Origin: Branchiostoma floridae
Lineage: Eukaryota; Chordata; Leptocardii; Amphioxiformes; Branchiostomatidae
Reading direction: 5' to 3'
Assembly: GCF_000003815.2 (NCBI RefSeq)
Contig: NC_049981.1
Coordinates: forward strand, 18,089,041-18,153,040
DNA: 64,000 bases
The stretch's first letter is position 1. Each line of letters starts with the position of its first letter. The translations under genes and the position numbers were made by a program. This document shows, piece after piece, positions 49,101 through 59,200 of this stretch. Under the pieces are notes generated by a model, which worked only from the letters and a program-made list of their open reading frames with translations, made no database searches and was not told where the DNA came from.

Positions 49101-52100
49101 GGTAACAGTGAAAATTACCTGCATCAGACAAATTTTACCTGTACCACTCTGAATTTAGGAAGAATACTAAAATTGTTGAGGAACCATTGCTATTTTTTCT
49201 TTTATACTTAATAGGTGGTAACAGTCGACGCAGCTAATAACAATCCATACATCTACATCATAGGACATTATGTATAAACCTAGTGCATGGACCAGTGCAA
49301 ATTAGGTGCAGGTAGACACCAGAAATAACTGCACAGTTCCAATTTTACCTGCACTTTAATACCTGCATATGCAGGTGGTATTTCGAGCCCTGACTTGGAA
49401 ACAGTTACATAACTTTTTTTCTAGGCACATCAAATTCTTATAGCTAGAATCATAAACTTGTCTCAGTACTTGCAGCTTTCCACACTTACCAGCTTCAGGG
49501 CGTGTCTTCCACCACTCACTGCGACCCTTACTAGTAGACACACGGCCACTCTTCCTGCGCTGGCCATGGGCAGACGAGCCTGCATCTGGTACAGGGGTTG
49601 TACAAGAACATTAACCTTGTAACCTTGTGAACAATCGTACTGTACTGACTTTGTAGCCTGTTAGCCAAAATTATTATAGCTGCCAAGATTATTATAGCTG
49701 TCGTGTCTCTTTGTCATCTCTCCCAAATACTAATAGACGAGAGATAATGAAGAGAGACTCAGCAACTATAATGGGTTTGGATTTTGGCTACTTAATAACT
49801 TTGGATCAAACAGTTTAGCATAAATTTTCCTGAAAATATCTGTTTGTTTGTTTGTTTGTTTGTTTGTTTATTAAAACTTACTAAATATGTGGATAGGTGA
49901 GAGGACAGGTGTGTATCACCTCACTGACTCTCATCTTGAAATGGCATACAATTAAATGCAATTAAAGAAACAATTGTTTGTCTACCATCAAATAAATATG
50001 TAACAATCTAAGGTACTTCAGAAGTATGGTAAAAATTTGATGAGGCTTTTATCTCACCATGAATGTCTATCTCTGGTGGTTCTTCTTGTTCAGGCAAGCT
50101 ACCATGACGTGGGCTCTCATGCACCACTGATTCAGGGCTGCCAGGAACACCGCAGGACTGGGGCACTTTCGAACCCAATGGTGTATGAGTCTTGGGATGT
50201 AAGATAAAACAATTGGCATACGTGCAGTGAAGTCTGATACTATGTAATACATTTAACTGTGAGAAGACATTGATGTTGCCATGCATATTGAGACAGGTGT
50301 TGCACTACAGAAGGAAAGACCAGTTTCTTTCAGCAGGGCTGGCCTGACTGTCACTAATCTACAATCTGCTTAACTTTCTTCCAACTAAGGTGTAGTATCC
50401 GTAAGATCGTGTGTTAATAAGATCAAGTGTCTGCAGCTCTTAAGAGTTTACATTCTGAAGTGGTTGGTCATTATTGATCCAGAAGAATTTGATCGTGTAC
50501 GCCTGAGTTAGTGTTGTAAAAAGTTTAGCCTTGTACTATTACTACATGTATGTTGTTTCCAAACAAGTGAAATATTGCATTAAAAGCAGCAGTTTAAAGT
50601 GCTTTACACAAATCTCAAATACTCATCTGGTTTACAAATCCATTAGACCTGACTGTGTTGAGGTGAGACAATCTTAAAAACACATCAATTTTCTGAAAAA
50701 TAATAGTACTAGTACTAGTAGTACATGTACCTTATCATCATCATCATCATGTTGACTGCTCGCTGGGGAACTCCAGTCTTTCACAATTTTGAAGGGGCGG
50801 ATGGTGGTCTTCCTCCGTCTGCACAGGAGGAAAACAAGATAATTTGCCCATCAATACGTGGTTCATTCCTGTGTGAGTGGATCAAAAGTAGATTAAGGAC
50901 GATTCGAACTTTAACTTTAAGCATAACGGGAGGGGGCCATACTTCGACAGCCGTTCTAGGTGGATGTACATGGCTTTTGTCATTGTACATTTTACAGTGA
51001 ACTCATCAAAAACAAGTTAAGATCTTGTATACATCCATATAACTGTAATGGAAGCTGTACAGATATATATTTCATTTAACGGTAGCGTTCCGCACTGTAC
51101 TTTGACAGCGCACGAAACTTACGGCAGGTTTTTGGCTTGCGTCCTAGCAGAACATTCCAACACAAAAAAAGGGTCCAAACACCGACATAGTAACAACCAG
51201 ACCATCGCCGTGCATCTTAAAACAACTTCTGCAAATAGAATAGCACTACAAGTTTTCATTACTATTTTTTTGTACGAAATATGGGTCATATTTTGTATTA
51301 CGCGACTTATTCAAATACGGTGTGTTACTACATTTACCTCTCACAGTGAGACCAACTTGCCGCAAAACGGCAGCGCCTTGTTTACGTTGGACTGTGATGG
51401 CATTTTCGCTTCAGTTTGGCTTCCTTGATTGCCTTTTCATCCTGTCTTTTGGCAGCAGCAATGGCTACAGGATTTTTAAGTCGGTAGGGATTGATTTTTC
51501 TTCAATGTTTGTCGCTCTACGGATGGGTTGACTAAGTTCATCGTGTTGTGCATCGCTCGCCTGCCTGCGTGCGTAATAGTAAAATGGCGGGGCCCCGAGT
51601 GGATGAACATTGTGGCATCATTTTAGCTCCGTTTATCCAACCCAGTTAAAGGCAGGACAGAACACAGGTATTATTTTTCGGAAGGCTAATAAACATCATT
51701 TCTATGTGTGGTGGTATTTTTTTACATGTCGCATTTTGCGAAGAATAATTCAAGAGTTTCCCGGGCCATGGCCTCGATACATTCCCTAGTCAACTTGCAC
51801 GGAAGGCGTCAAACTTGTGCAAGTTTTTCAAAGTTATCTGTGGGACTTGTGAAACAACCAGAGGGGCGAGTAGAACAGAAAGAAACAACATGCCCCCTAC
51901 CCGGGATCGAACCGGGGTCGGCACATTACAAGTCATGACCGCTATCGCTGTCGCCACAAAAGCACTAGTGCTCTTGGGTAAGGACGATAGGCAGTACTTG
52001 AACACCACTGTTACACTACTCCCCCTTTTCTTTTTAAGATTCGTCCTCGAATCTCCGAGTTCGACATCCCTGTTACTCACAGGGTCGGCATGGGAACCAG

Positions 52101-52843
52101 TGAAACAACCAGAGGGGAGAGTAGAACAGAAAGAAACAACATGCCCCTACCTGGGATCGAACCGGGGTCAGCAGATTACAAGTCATGACCGCTATCGCTG
52201 TCGCCACAAAAGCACTAGTGCTCTTGGGCAAGGACGATACTAGTAGGCAGTACTTGAACACCACTCTGTTACACTTGCTATATCTTCGACACATACCCCG
52301 TCTTTACAGTTATTTACAACAAGGTTAAGTCTACAGCTAGTTGTACTTCTCATGTGCAGGCATAGATATGCATTTCTCCGCAACAATGATTTTCAAAACC
52401 TGACGAAATTTGGACCCCTGTCGAAGTATGGCCCCCTCCCGTTAACCTATGTGTCTTTCACAACAAAATATGCTTCTTTCTGTTGAGTAGAGTAGATCTA
52501 AGTAGAATTGTTTCAGCCAGGTAGGAGTGTTAGTATTAAATTTGTGTTGTTAGTAAACAACAAACATGGTACATGCAGTTACCATTAATTTAACGAAATA
52601 ACGATTTAGATTCGAGAAAACAATTTCGCGCCAATTATTTTTGCTGTAACGTTATACACAGAGAAGAAAATATACGCTACAGCTGCATAACAAAGACAAA
52701 TATCTGTCCTAAAAACATCCCTGCCTTTGAATAACAAATTTATCTTACGCTATGCCCCTAGCAGGCCGCAGTCCCGGGCGAGGTTTGTCTCTGTCGGGCC
52801 AAAACGTAAAACTTGTGGCATCTTCGGAATTAGAAGTCGCCAT
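37136..52843 (-). CDS. CENPU: CENP-U-like inner kinetochore protein
   Basis: Twelve exons (high-low): 52843-52749, 50818-50731, 50190-50058, 49585-49490, 48476-47417, 46646-46597, 46169-46083, 39529-39409, 38913-38835, 38517-38470, 37909-37848, 37268-37136. Every phase joins; about 683 residues (human 418). The C-terminal 145 residues match CENP-U in order: VYQWSGGGL, DLSDLDVVL, a basic helix KKRAELLSLQ-like region (RKRRAELLSLQRED), then a coiled coil ending CTFLKDLQELQQKYMD, like human AYFLSNLKQLYQDYSD. In vertebrates CENP-U pairs with CENP-Q in the COMA/CENP-O complex at the centromere. The extra length is one large exon (residues 138-490) of about 13 degenerate repeats. Two RKSGR...SEWWK and RRVSKSPTEWWK motifs flank that exon. 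Exon 7 may instead read on to a donor near 46043, needing another small exon. Confidence 0.82.
38973..39288. repeat. Dispersed repeat family B, longest copy (CENP-U intron 8)
   Basis: Starts GGCCATGTTGATTCAATTAC and ends GATGTCATCCATAGAATCCA, the inverse of the family's start. About 316 bases. Confidence 0.65.
39986..40290. repeat. G/C-rich patch of CCGTCGG hairpins, A (CENP-U intron 7)
   Basis: In about 300 bases CCGTC or GACGG occurs at least seven times, often as a small stem (AACCCGTCGGGTT). A hairpin with stem CACACCTCTC/GAGAGGTGTG is at 40193-40228. A second patch with the same core is at 44490-44770. The base composition contrasts with the A/T-rich intron around it. Identity unknown. 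Confidence 0.5.
41320..41361 (-). mobile_element. LINE 3'-tail remnant 1
   Basis: TTTGCAAGTTCATGCC...GGCTAATTGCAAGTACATGG, inverse of the LINE end at 44098-44143. It lies just after a hairpin of AAGGAGGTT arms (about 41253-41309). Confidence 0.5.
42058..42102 (-). mobile_element. LINE 3'-tail remnant 2
   Basis: Same sequence as 41320-41361 with a few changes, 740 bases away and next to the SINE at 42130-42304. Confidence 0.5.
42130..42304 (-). mobile_element. tRNA-derived SINE, copy 1 (CENP-U intron 7)
   Basis: On the minus strand it contains GGTTCGAATCCCGGGAGTC, a perfect B box in a tRNA-like context, followed by a body ending CCCCTCTGATTGTTTC. The same body follows copies 2 and 3 at 51851-52016 and 52102-52274. 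Confidence 0.7.
43640..44143 (+). pseudogene. Decayed LINE retrotransposon 3' end (CENP-U intron 7)
   Basis: The plus strand reads SSWLQHVKEILDYSGFSYLW, then IRNRITDMYIQTF, typical of the C-terminal region after reverse transcriptase in jockey/CR1-like LINEs. After a frame break come residues like EPTNCRKCGAF. The tail ends ACTTGCAATTAGCCC...GAACTTGCAAATAAA. No reverse transcriptase core is left. Confidence 0.6.
44490..44770. repeat. G/C-rich patch of CCGTCGG hairpins, B (CENP-U intron 7)
   Basis: Contains CCCCGTCGGTCTG, GACCGACGGTCTGAC and the stem GAGCCGGCGGGCTC. It shares its core with patch A, 4.5 kb away, so the two could be ends of one old insertion. No coding frame. Confidence 0.4.
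46850..47395 (-). repeat. Dispersed repeat with TTTGCATAAT and GAGCTGCTAGGGGGC
   Basis: A/T-rich sequence related to the interior of the element at 4046-5116, in the opposite direction. Its end (GCTGCTAGGGGGCTCAAAA, then AGCTATCTACCA) is also found at about 37370-37500, 39595-39740 and 15685-15780. Confidence 0.5.
47417..48476 (-). other. CENPU: CENP-U repeat exon
   Basis: A single 1,060-base exon with about 13 units of 20-24 residues. Each has an acidic/serine half (FQPDESDSGSV, FQADESDSSAV) and a basic half (TTGKKKRQRRPS). The serines before acidic residues fit casein kinase 2 sites. Antisense open frames over it are by-products of the repeats. Confidence 0.85.
49847..49871. repeat. (TTTG)n microsatellite
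   Basis: About six TTTG units in CENP-U intron 3. Confidence 0.8.
51851..52016 (-). mobile_element. tRNA-derived SINE, copy 2
   Basis: On the minus strand: A-box-like TAGCGGTCATGAC and B box GGTTCGATCCCGGG, then the common body ending CCCCTCTGGTTGTTTC. It is about 85 bases from copy 3, same direction. Confidence 0.75.
52102..52274 (-). mobile_element. tRNA-derived SINE, copy 3
   Basis: Nearly identical to copy 2 across the tRNA-like head (TAGCGGTCATGACTTGTAAT, GGTTCGATCCCAGG) and the AAGAGCACTAGTGC segment, with a 6-base insertion near the end. The high identity indicates recent insertion or duplication. Confidence 0.75.
52624..52632. promoter_or_regulatory. Possible E2F site in CENP-U intron 1
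   Basis: TTTCGCGCCAA matches the E2F consensus TTTSSCGC; it is about 210 bases inside the CENP-U start codon. E2F control would suit a cell-cycle kinetochore gene. Confidence 0.4.
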
Positions 52844-53225
52844 CTTACCGCCTTTTGAAGTTGACGCTTCTCGCGCCAGGAGATCTCGCGAGAGTTGGAG
52901 TCAATCCTAATATGTATGCACAAGACTAACATATCTTTTTTCAAACAAAAAAAGAAAGCTCATCATCATCAAAATATAACCATATTTAGCCCTCAAAATA
53001 ACTTGTCGACTTTTGGAACGGGCGTCAGCTACGCTCTTGTGATAACTGTCTCATTTTGTGCTCCTTCTCCTTGCCTTGTAACTGTATGCATCCGATTTAT
53101 GTGTGAGCATTATGAAGGTCACAGGTCACCCATCATGCTGTAGTCACATGCCTCATGTTGTACAAGTCGTGACCGATAATTTTTGACCGTAAAGTCTTGG
53201 AGTTTGTACTTTGATCGTGTCCAAC
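52844..53225. promoter_or_regulatory. Bidirectional promoter of CENP-U and alpha-mannosidase
   Basis: 382 bases between opposed start codons. TCTCGCGAGA, the palindromic element bound by BANP in vertebrates and common in bidirectional housekeeping promoters, is perfect at 52884-52893, 41 bases upstream of the CENP-U start. CTTCTCGCGCC lies beside it (52867-52877). No TATA box. Confidence 0.65.
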
Positions 53226-56200
53226 ATGGATCGATCATCGTGTTTACTGTTGTTCCTGGCGATCGGCATCACGTGTGTGGCTACACAGGAGTGTGGATAT
53301 GAGGTAAACATTTCCAAACTTGAGGGCGGGATCGGGATAGCCACGTACAAGTTGGTTTATAGGAGAGTCATAATCTGCTGCGAGATGTTTTCCCTCCAAT
53401 TTACCCAAATCTGCCAGAGGGTCTGCATGGGGATGGCATTACACTGAATTCAGAAGAAGCCACTGCATATTACTTAAAATATACATAAGTTCCCAGACAT
53501 TTACTTTCGCGTCAGCGAAAAATGCAGTGTTCGCAGTGGTTTTAAGTTCACGATGAAGTGGCCACCGCGAAAACTGCAAATATAAAACCACGTGCACCAC
53601 AAACATAATTTTCTGCCTTAACAGTAAGTTAAAATCAAGGACGCATTTATGTAACATTTTGCATAAATGCATCATAAATGATAAACTGCCTAACGTTCTC
53701 GCAAACAGCCCGACTGGGCACCGGTTCAGAAATATGACCCTGGCGAATTACATAATAGTAAACATGTCCTGTCCATCAGCACTTAAAAATCCTTTATTAT
53801 CGTGATTGCTGGGATAATGTTAAAATTACGATGATCCCTTTCTCATGATGATCCTTTATCTGATACAGAAAAAAAATTGCAATTTTTGAAATTTTTGTGC
53901 TGGGAACGACCGCGTTCTAGGATGTTGAAGGCTTTGCCTGTATAGAGAATACTCACAATGATTATCTTAACACTAATTATGCCCGAAGGCTAATTGCACA
54001 ATGACGAAGAGAAGTAGATAGTGTGATACATAAAACTAGTGTTTAATCAACCATATAATACTACATATGCATATCATATTATGCATTTTTCTTTGATTGT
54101 TTCGTCCTGCAGAAATGTCGTTCCCTGCCGATCAAGCCTGGTATGATCAATGTACACCTGGTGCCACACACGCATGATGACGTTGGCTGGCTCAAGACAG
54201 TGGACCAATATTACTCTGGAGGTACAGTACTGTACAAGCAGAACTATATTTCTATTTCTATTTCTATGTTATACTGGGCAAAGCCCCTTTTAGGGGCATC
54301 CCGCCCAGGTGAGAAAAATGAGGTGCACGGCACTAGTGCGACCGGTGGTGGTGTATATCTGACTACCGGTACACCAGTGAGACCTTGGTGATAGCTGTCT
54401 GTGTCCCACATGTATTATCGTGAATGTACTCTAATAGAATCAATTCAGAGTCTATCAGACTAACTAGTTTTACGTAGTATGGTAGAAATTTAGTGTATAA
54501 CTATCATACTATAACTTATAAGTAGGGGTTCATTTCAGTGTGAGAGAATCAGACTTTACAACCTTCACTTATTCAGTTTGATTATATGGATGGCATCTGC
54601 TCATCAATTTTTGTCTGTTTCAACAACAACAAAAACTTTTCAACCATCCTGTACTTGTGTACATCGTACATCGTATAAAGCTGCTCCAAAATTAGCAGAT
54701 AAATGCCATAAATTGAAAATGATCAGAAAATGAATAGACTTCCAAAGTCAAAGAAGAAGATGTGATAGAACAAAAATGAAGAATCTATTGTTCTGTATAC
54801 CATGCTGTATGTTCAGTCATTTGCTTAACCTTCTGGACCACTCATATTTCATAATGAGGGGAACTTTTTTTTCTTTCAAAATCTTTTCTATTTGCAAGCT
54901 CGTATTGAATTAGTGCAGGGGTTCACAGAGGATGTCACCCATATACAGTACTGTAGAAACAATGGTATCTAGCTTTGTAACAAATGCCACCATCCAGACC
55001 ACTCTAGGACTTAATCCCCATGTGAGCGGACTACGTTTTCATAATACCCCTGTCACATTAGGCAAAAATCGATCGAAAGACTAGTCTACGAGCTCTAAAT
55101 GACATCTCGTGAGTAAGACGTCCGGTGTTCTCACGATCATCTTGCGATTTTTAGGGATCGCTGGCGATTTTCAGGGGTCGTACGACAGTCGCGGTGCAGC
55201 CAAACATGTTCTTAACATAAGCAACAAGTTGCAGGAGATCTCTGAGATCGCAGAGCTTGTTAACAAGTCACAAATCGGATGGAAACGCCCGTCAGTCGGG
55301 CGACGTTCGGACGACGTTCGCCCGACTTCCGTTTGTGAGGGTAATTCTGACATTGTGGCCTCTGTGCCAGTATGCAGGCTGCCTTTGTGACACAATTCCT
55401 TTTCTTTTGTCATTTCTAGTATGCTCGCGCATTCTATTAATTGGTTAAAAAGATTATGACAACAAAAGAAACAACATTTATTGATATCTTGCCTTTCTGT
55501 GAGGAACATTTTGTGTTACCTTGTACGCGGGCAAGAGGTCATGGGAGGTTCATTATCATAGATTTATTCACAGCCGATCGCACGAGCCTCGCTTATAATT
55601 AAGTTGTATGTGACAGGGACAGTTTTGGGGCAAAAAATACGCAAGACCATCTTAAGATCTTAAAATCAGCCGAAGATTGTGACATATATAATGTACGGGG
55701 GTATAATGAAGGCAGCTTTTTTTGGCCAAACTTTTTTGGCATCAGTTTTGGGGTTCCTAGATAATGTTATCCAATTAATTAGATCATTATGTCCTATCTG
55801 TACAAAAATGTAGTGTGTTACTCTATAATGTTGTGTCCCGGGTTATTCAATAACAAAAAAGGAAACAAATCTCTTTGCCATATTTTGCAGCAAACAGCAG
55901 CATCCAGAGGGCAGGTGTTCAGTACATCCTGGATTCAGTCATTCCCCAGCTCGAGGCCAAACCTGAGAGGAAGTTCATCTATGTGGAAATAGCCTTCTTC
56001 AAGCGCTGGTGGGATGAACAAGATGAAGACATGCATGGCAGGGTGAAGAAGCTCGTAGACAAAGGCAAGCCTCGCTTTTCACACAATCCTGATATTATTA
56101 TATTCTGCTACAAGCCATTAACTTGGTTACCATCCTATGTACTAACTGCTGGCTAAATCTTTCCGCTTGCTAACCACAAAAGATTGAGCCAGCAGTTTTA

Positions 56201-59200
56201 CAACGGAGTATAGCATTGGCAGGCTAGCAAGCCATTCACTAAAGCAGGATCCTCCCATGCCCTTTGAAGTTTGATAACTGTAAATGCAGAAATGTTCGCA
56301 GCTTTCACAGTGAACTCAAACCCACAGCAAAAATTTGTGTTCTGTCTTCTCAGGTGATATCTTGCTGTATCACATAGGGTTCTACCTGTATCACACAGGA
56401 TTCCATCAAATAAATCAAATGCACTCAGCACATGCCGGGTTTGGCAGGGTAAAAAATTAGAATTCTAATAGTCCAATTGTTTTGTGTTGGAAATTACAGT
56501 TCCACTTTGATTCATGATAACTTTTACCAACTAGCAATAAACTTTTTATTGAACAGTTGATGATGGTTAGTACTGATAATTGACAACCATTCCATGCTGT
56601 TTTCCACAGGCCAATTAGAATTTATCAATGGAGGCTGGTGCATGAACGATGAGGCCAGCACACATTACAATGCAATCATCGACCAAATGACGCTCGGACT
56701 GCAGTTCTTAAATACAACATTTGGCGAGTGCGGTCGACCTCTTGTGGCATGGCACATAGATCCATTTGGACACTCCAGGGAACAAGCTTCACTTTTTGCA
56801 CAGGTACTGGAAGCTTATTCACAAAAATATAATGTGACATTGGAGTTGATACCACATTACATTATGCATGGGTGTAAAAAGTACAGGTAGTTATGCCTGG
56901 ATTCCATGCATAAATTACTTACTAAATTGCTTACCACAAAAGAGCCACCTGTTCCCAGCTGTGAAATCTAAGAATATTCAGAGGTGAACACAAAATCCAG
57001 ATTAGTACCTACTTTTATGAGGGCAAGAACCCAAATCCTGCGCATTGTGTCAATAAGAATTCTTTGGCTGACAGAATGTCCCCTCATTTATTGAAATACA
57101 TGTTGTATTAGCTACACGCATGTGACAAGTACTGCTACCTCCTCTCCTAGATGGGCTATGATGGATTCTTCTTTGCAAGACTGGACTATCAGGACAAGGC
57201 GAACAGATTGAAACTACAGAACATGGAGGAGATCTGGCGGGGAAGCCCCAACGACCTTGGCAAGGTTGCCGACCTCTTCACAGGTATGACAAGGTCATAG
57301 CCATAATGAGGTTCACCATTCGTACAAATCCACAAGGTCCCTGACTTGGAAACACTTCATGCAAGCCCAGGTGTATATTTCCTGCATTGGTCTGTTTGCA
57401 TAACAATGTCCAGATGTGTGATTTTGTTTGTGACCCCTGGGCCTTCACCTTTGACCTTGGGCATGCTCAGGGCTTTAGCCAGCTCGAAATATTTTTCCAT
57501 CAGCCAATTCCCATTGTCGCGAAAACACTATTCCAGGCGTTAGAGGGACTGAACTGACACCTTGAAAAAACGGTTTTTAATGAGATTATTGTATGCGAAA
57601 GGGCGCCGACACACATTGTCAACAATCATAACAATAGCAAAACAAACAGTGTGTGGCTTTTACGGCCGTGGACAGCGTCCCCAAGCCGCCTGTAGCTTCC
57701 ACCAAGAATTTTTGTCCGTCAAGGTTAACGGATTGCTTTTAAAATTTTTCCGTCACACGCAGCAAATTTCCGTCAATTGATGGAAAAACGGACGCTGGCT
57801 AGAGCCCTGGGCATGCTCCTTATAAAATATTGTGCTAGTCCACAGCAACTTATTTCCTTGGTTCTCAGTCATTTTTTGTGAAAATTCAAGGTCAAGATGA
57901 AGCCTTGTGCTTTGACATACATGTATGTCACACTTGGGCCTAGCCTGTGTTTACACAAGCTCTCGCCGGCTGGGCTTAATGACCCCCTCCCCCCTAGGGA
58001 GGCGGCAATCTTAGGGCCGGCCGCTAGGGGCGCAATTTTAGTCAGGCTAACTTAGGCCCTGTTGAATAGATGATAATGAAAAGTGTCAAATAAAAGCGGT
58101 GTCAAATTTATGTTTCCTAGTGTTATACCAACCATACTCTGTGCGTTAACTCATTGTTTAACTTTCATGATCACTTCAATTTTATAATCAATGCGATTTT
58201 TTGGAAGGGACAAACTTTTTTTTTGGGGGGGGGGGGACACAACGTTTTTTTCACGCGTCTATTTGGATCACTTTATATACCACCACCTGGTCTATGCTTT
58301 GCCTTAGAGCTCTTACGCAAGGACCTTTCCTATACAGGTAAGATACATACATGTTTTCCCTATTGTGTTTCTATCATATACAGGTGCCCTGTTTGCCCAC
58401 TATACACCACCAGAAGGACTCAGCTTTGAAATACTGAACAATGACCCACCAGTCCAGGTAAGGCTACAGGGCAGACATCACAGTTAGACCTGTCCACAGG
58501 AAAGCATCTTAAAATATATTGAAACAAAGCGTCAGAAAGGTACTTATCCCAATTTCAATCTTAGCAGCCAGAAGTAAGGTTTAAGCTTTAAGGGAGATTT
58601 GAGCCAAATGGCAATCAGAATTCCAAAATTAACTCTTTCCAACAGAAAACATGTTAGCTGTCAGAGGTCAAAAAAGTGTATTGCATCCAAACAATGGCAC
58701 TAGCCTGATCAGGCGAGTCCACTGGCCTCATTGGCACTCTCACTTGCCCAATTTTTGCAGTGACCTCTTCACCAGGAACTCATTTTCAGTGCATTTACAG
58801 TTATTTGATTTTAGTAATCTGTTTGTGTGCCTGAACGATGCAAAGCTGTCTCTAGCTTTTAATTTTTCTGTTCCAAACTCTAACTGATAAGTGTTGAACA
58901 ATTATCAAAGAAAAAAATGTTTATTGCAAACTTTTTTCTTCTTAGGCTTCAGGACATGGGGATACAGGATACAGGGTCTGTAAGGTGAACATGTTTGTAA
59001 CTGTGTATTGTTTTATATCTATCACTAGGATGACCCCAGGCTACATGATTACAATGTGGATGAAAGGGTGAACACTGCTCTGAACCGGTCCGTGGAACAG
59101 GTTTGTGCAATGTTTTATTAAGGGAGTCCTGAATTCTGGGTGTTATTTGATTATGTATCAATGATATTACATCGATAATACCCTGCCATGAGTGGTTGAG

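Larger units (their letters stand above)
50924..52444. mobile_element. DNA element with perfect 27-base TIRs, holding two SINEs (CENP-U intron 1)
   Basis: The ends are exact inverse complements over 27 bases (50924-50950 and 52418-52444; core GGGAGGGGGCCATACTTCG). The 1.5-kb interior has a 126-codon frame at 51048-51428 with no recognisable domain, and two SINE copies in its right half. Target duplication not evident. Confidence 0.75.

Noticed and set aside
51048-51428. 126-codon plus-strand frame
   Set aside because: Inside a TIR-bounded element, with no domain or splice support; may be chance or a transposon relic.
51880-52200. True tRNA genes
   Set aside because: B boxes are good, but no cloverleaf could be folded, and the shared non-tRNA body shows these are SINEs.
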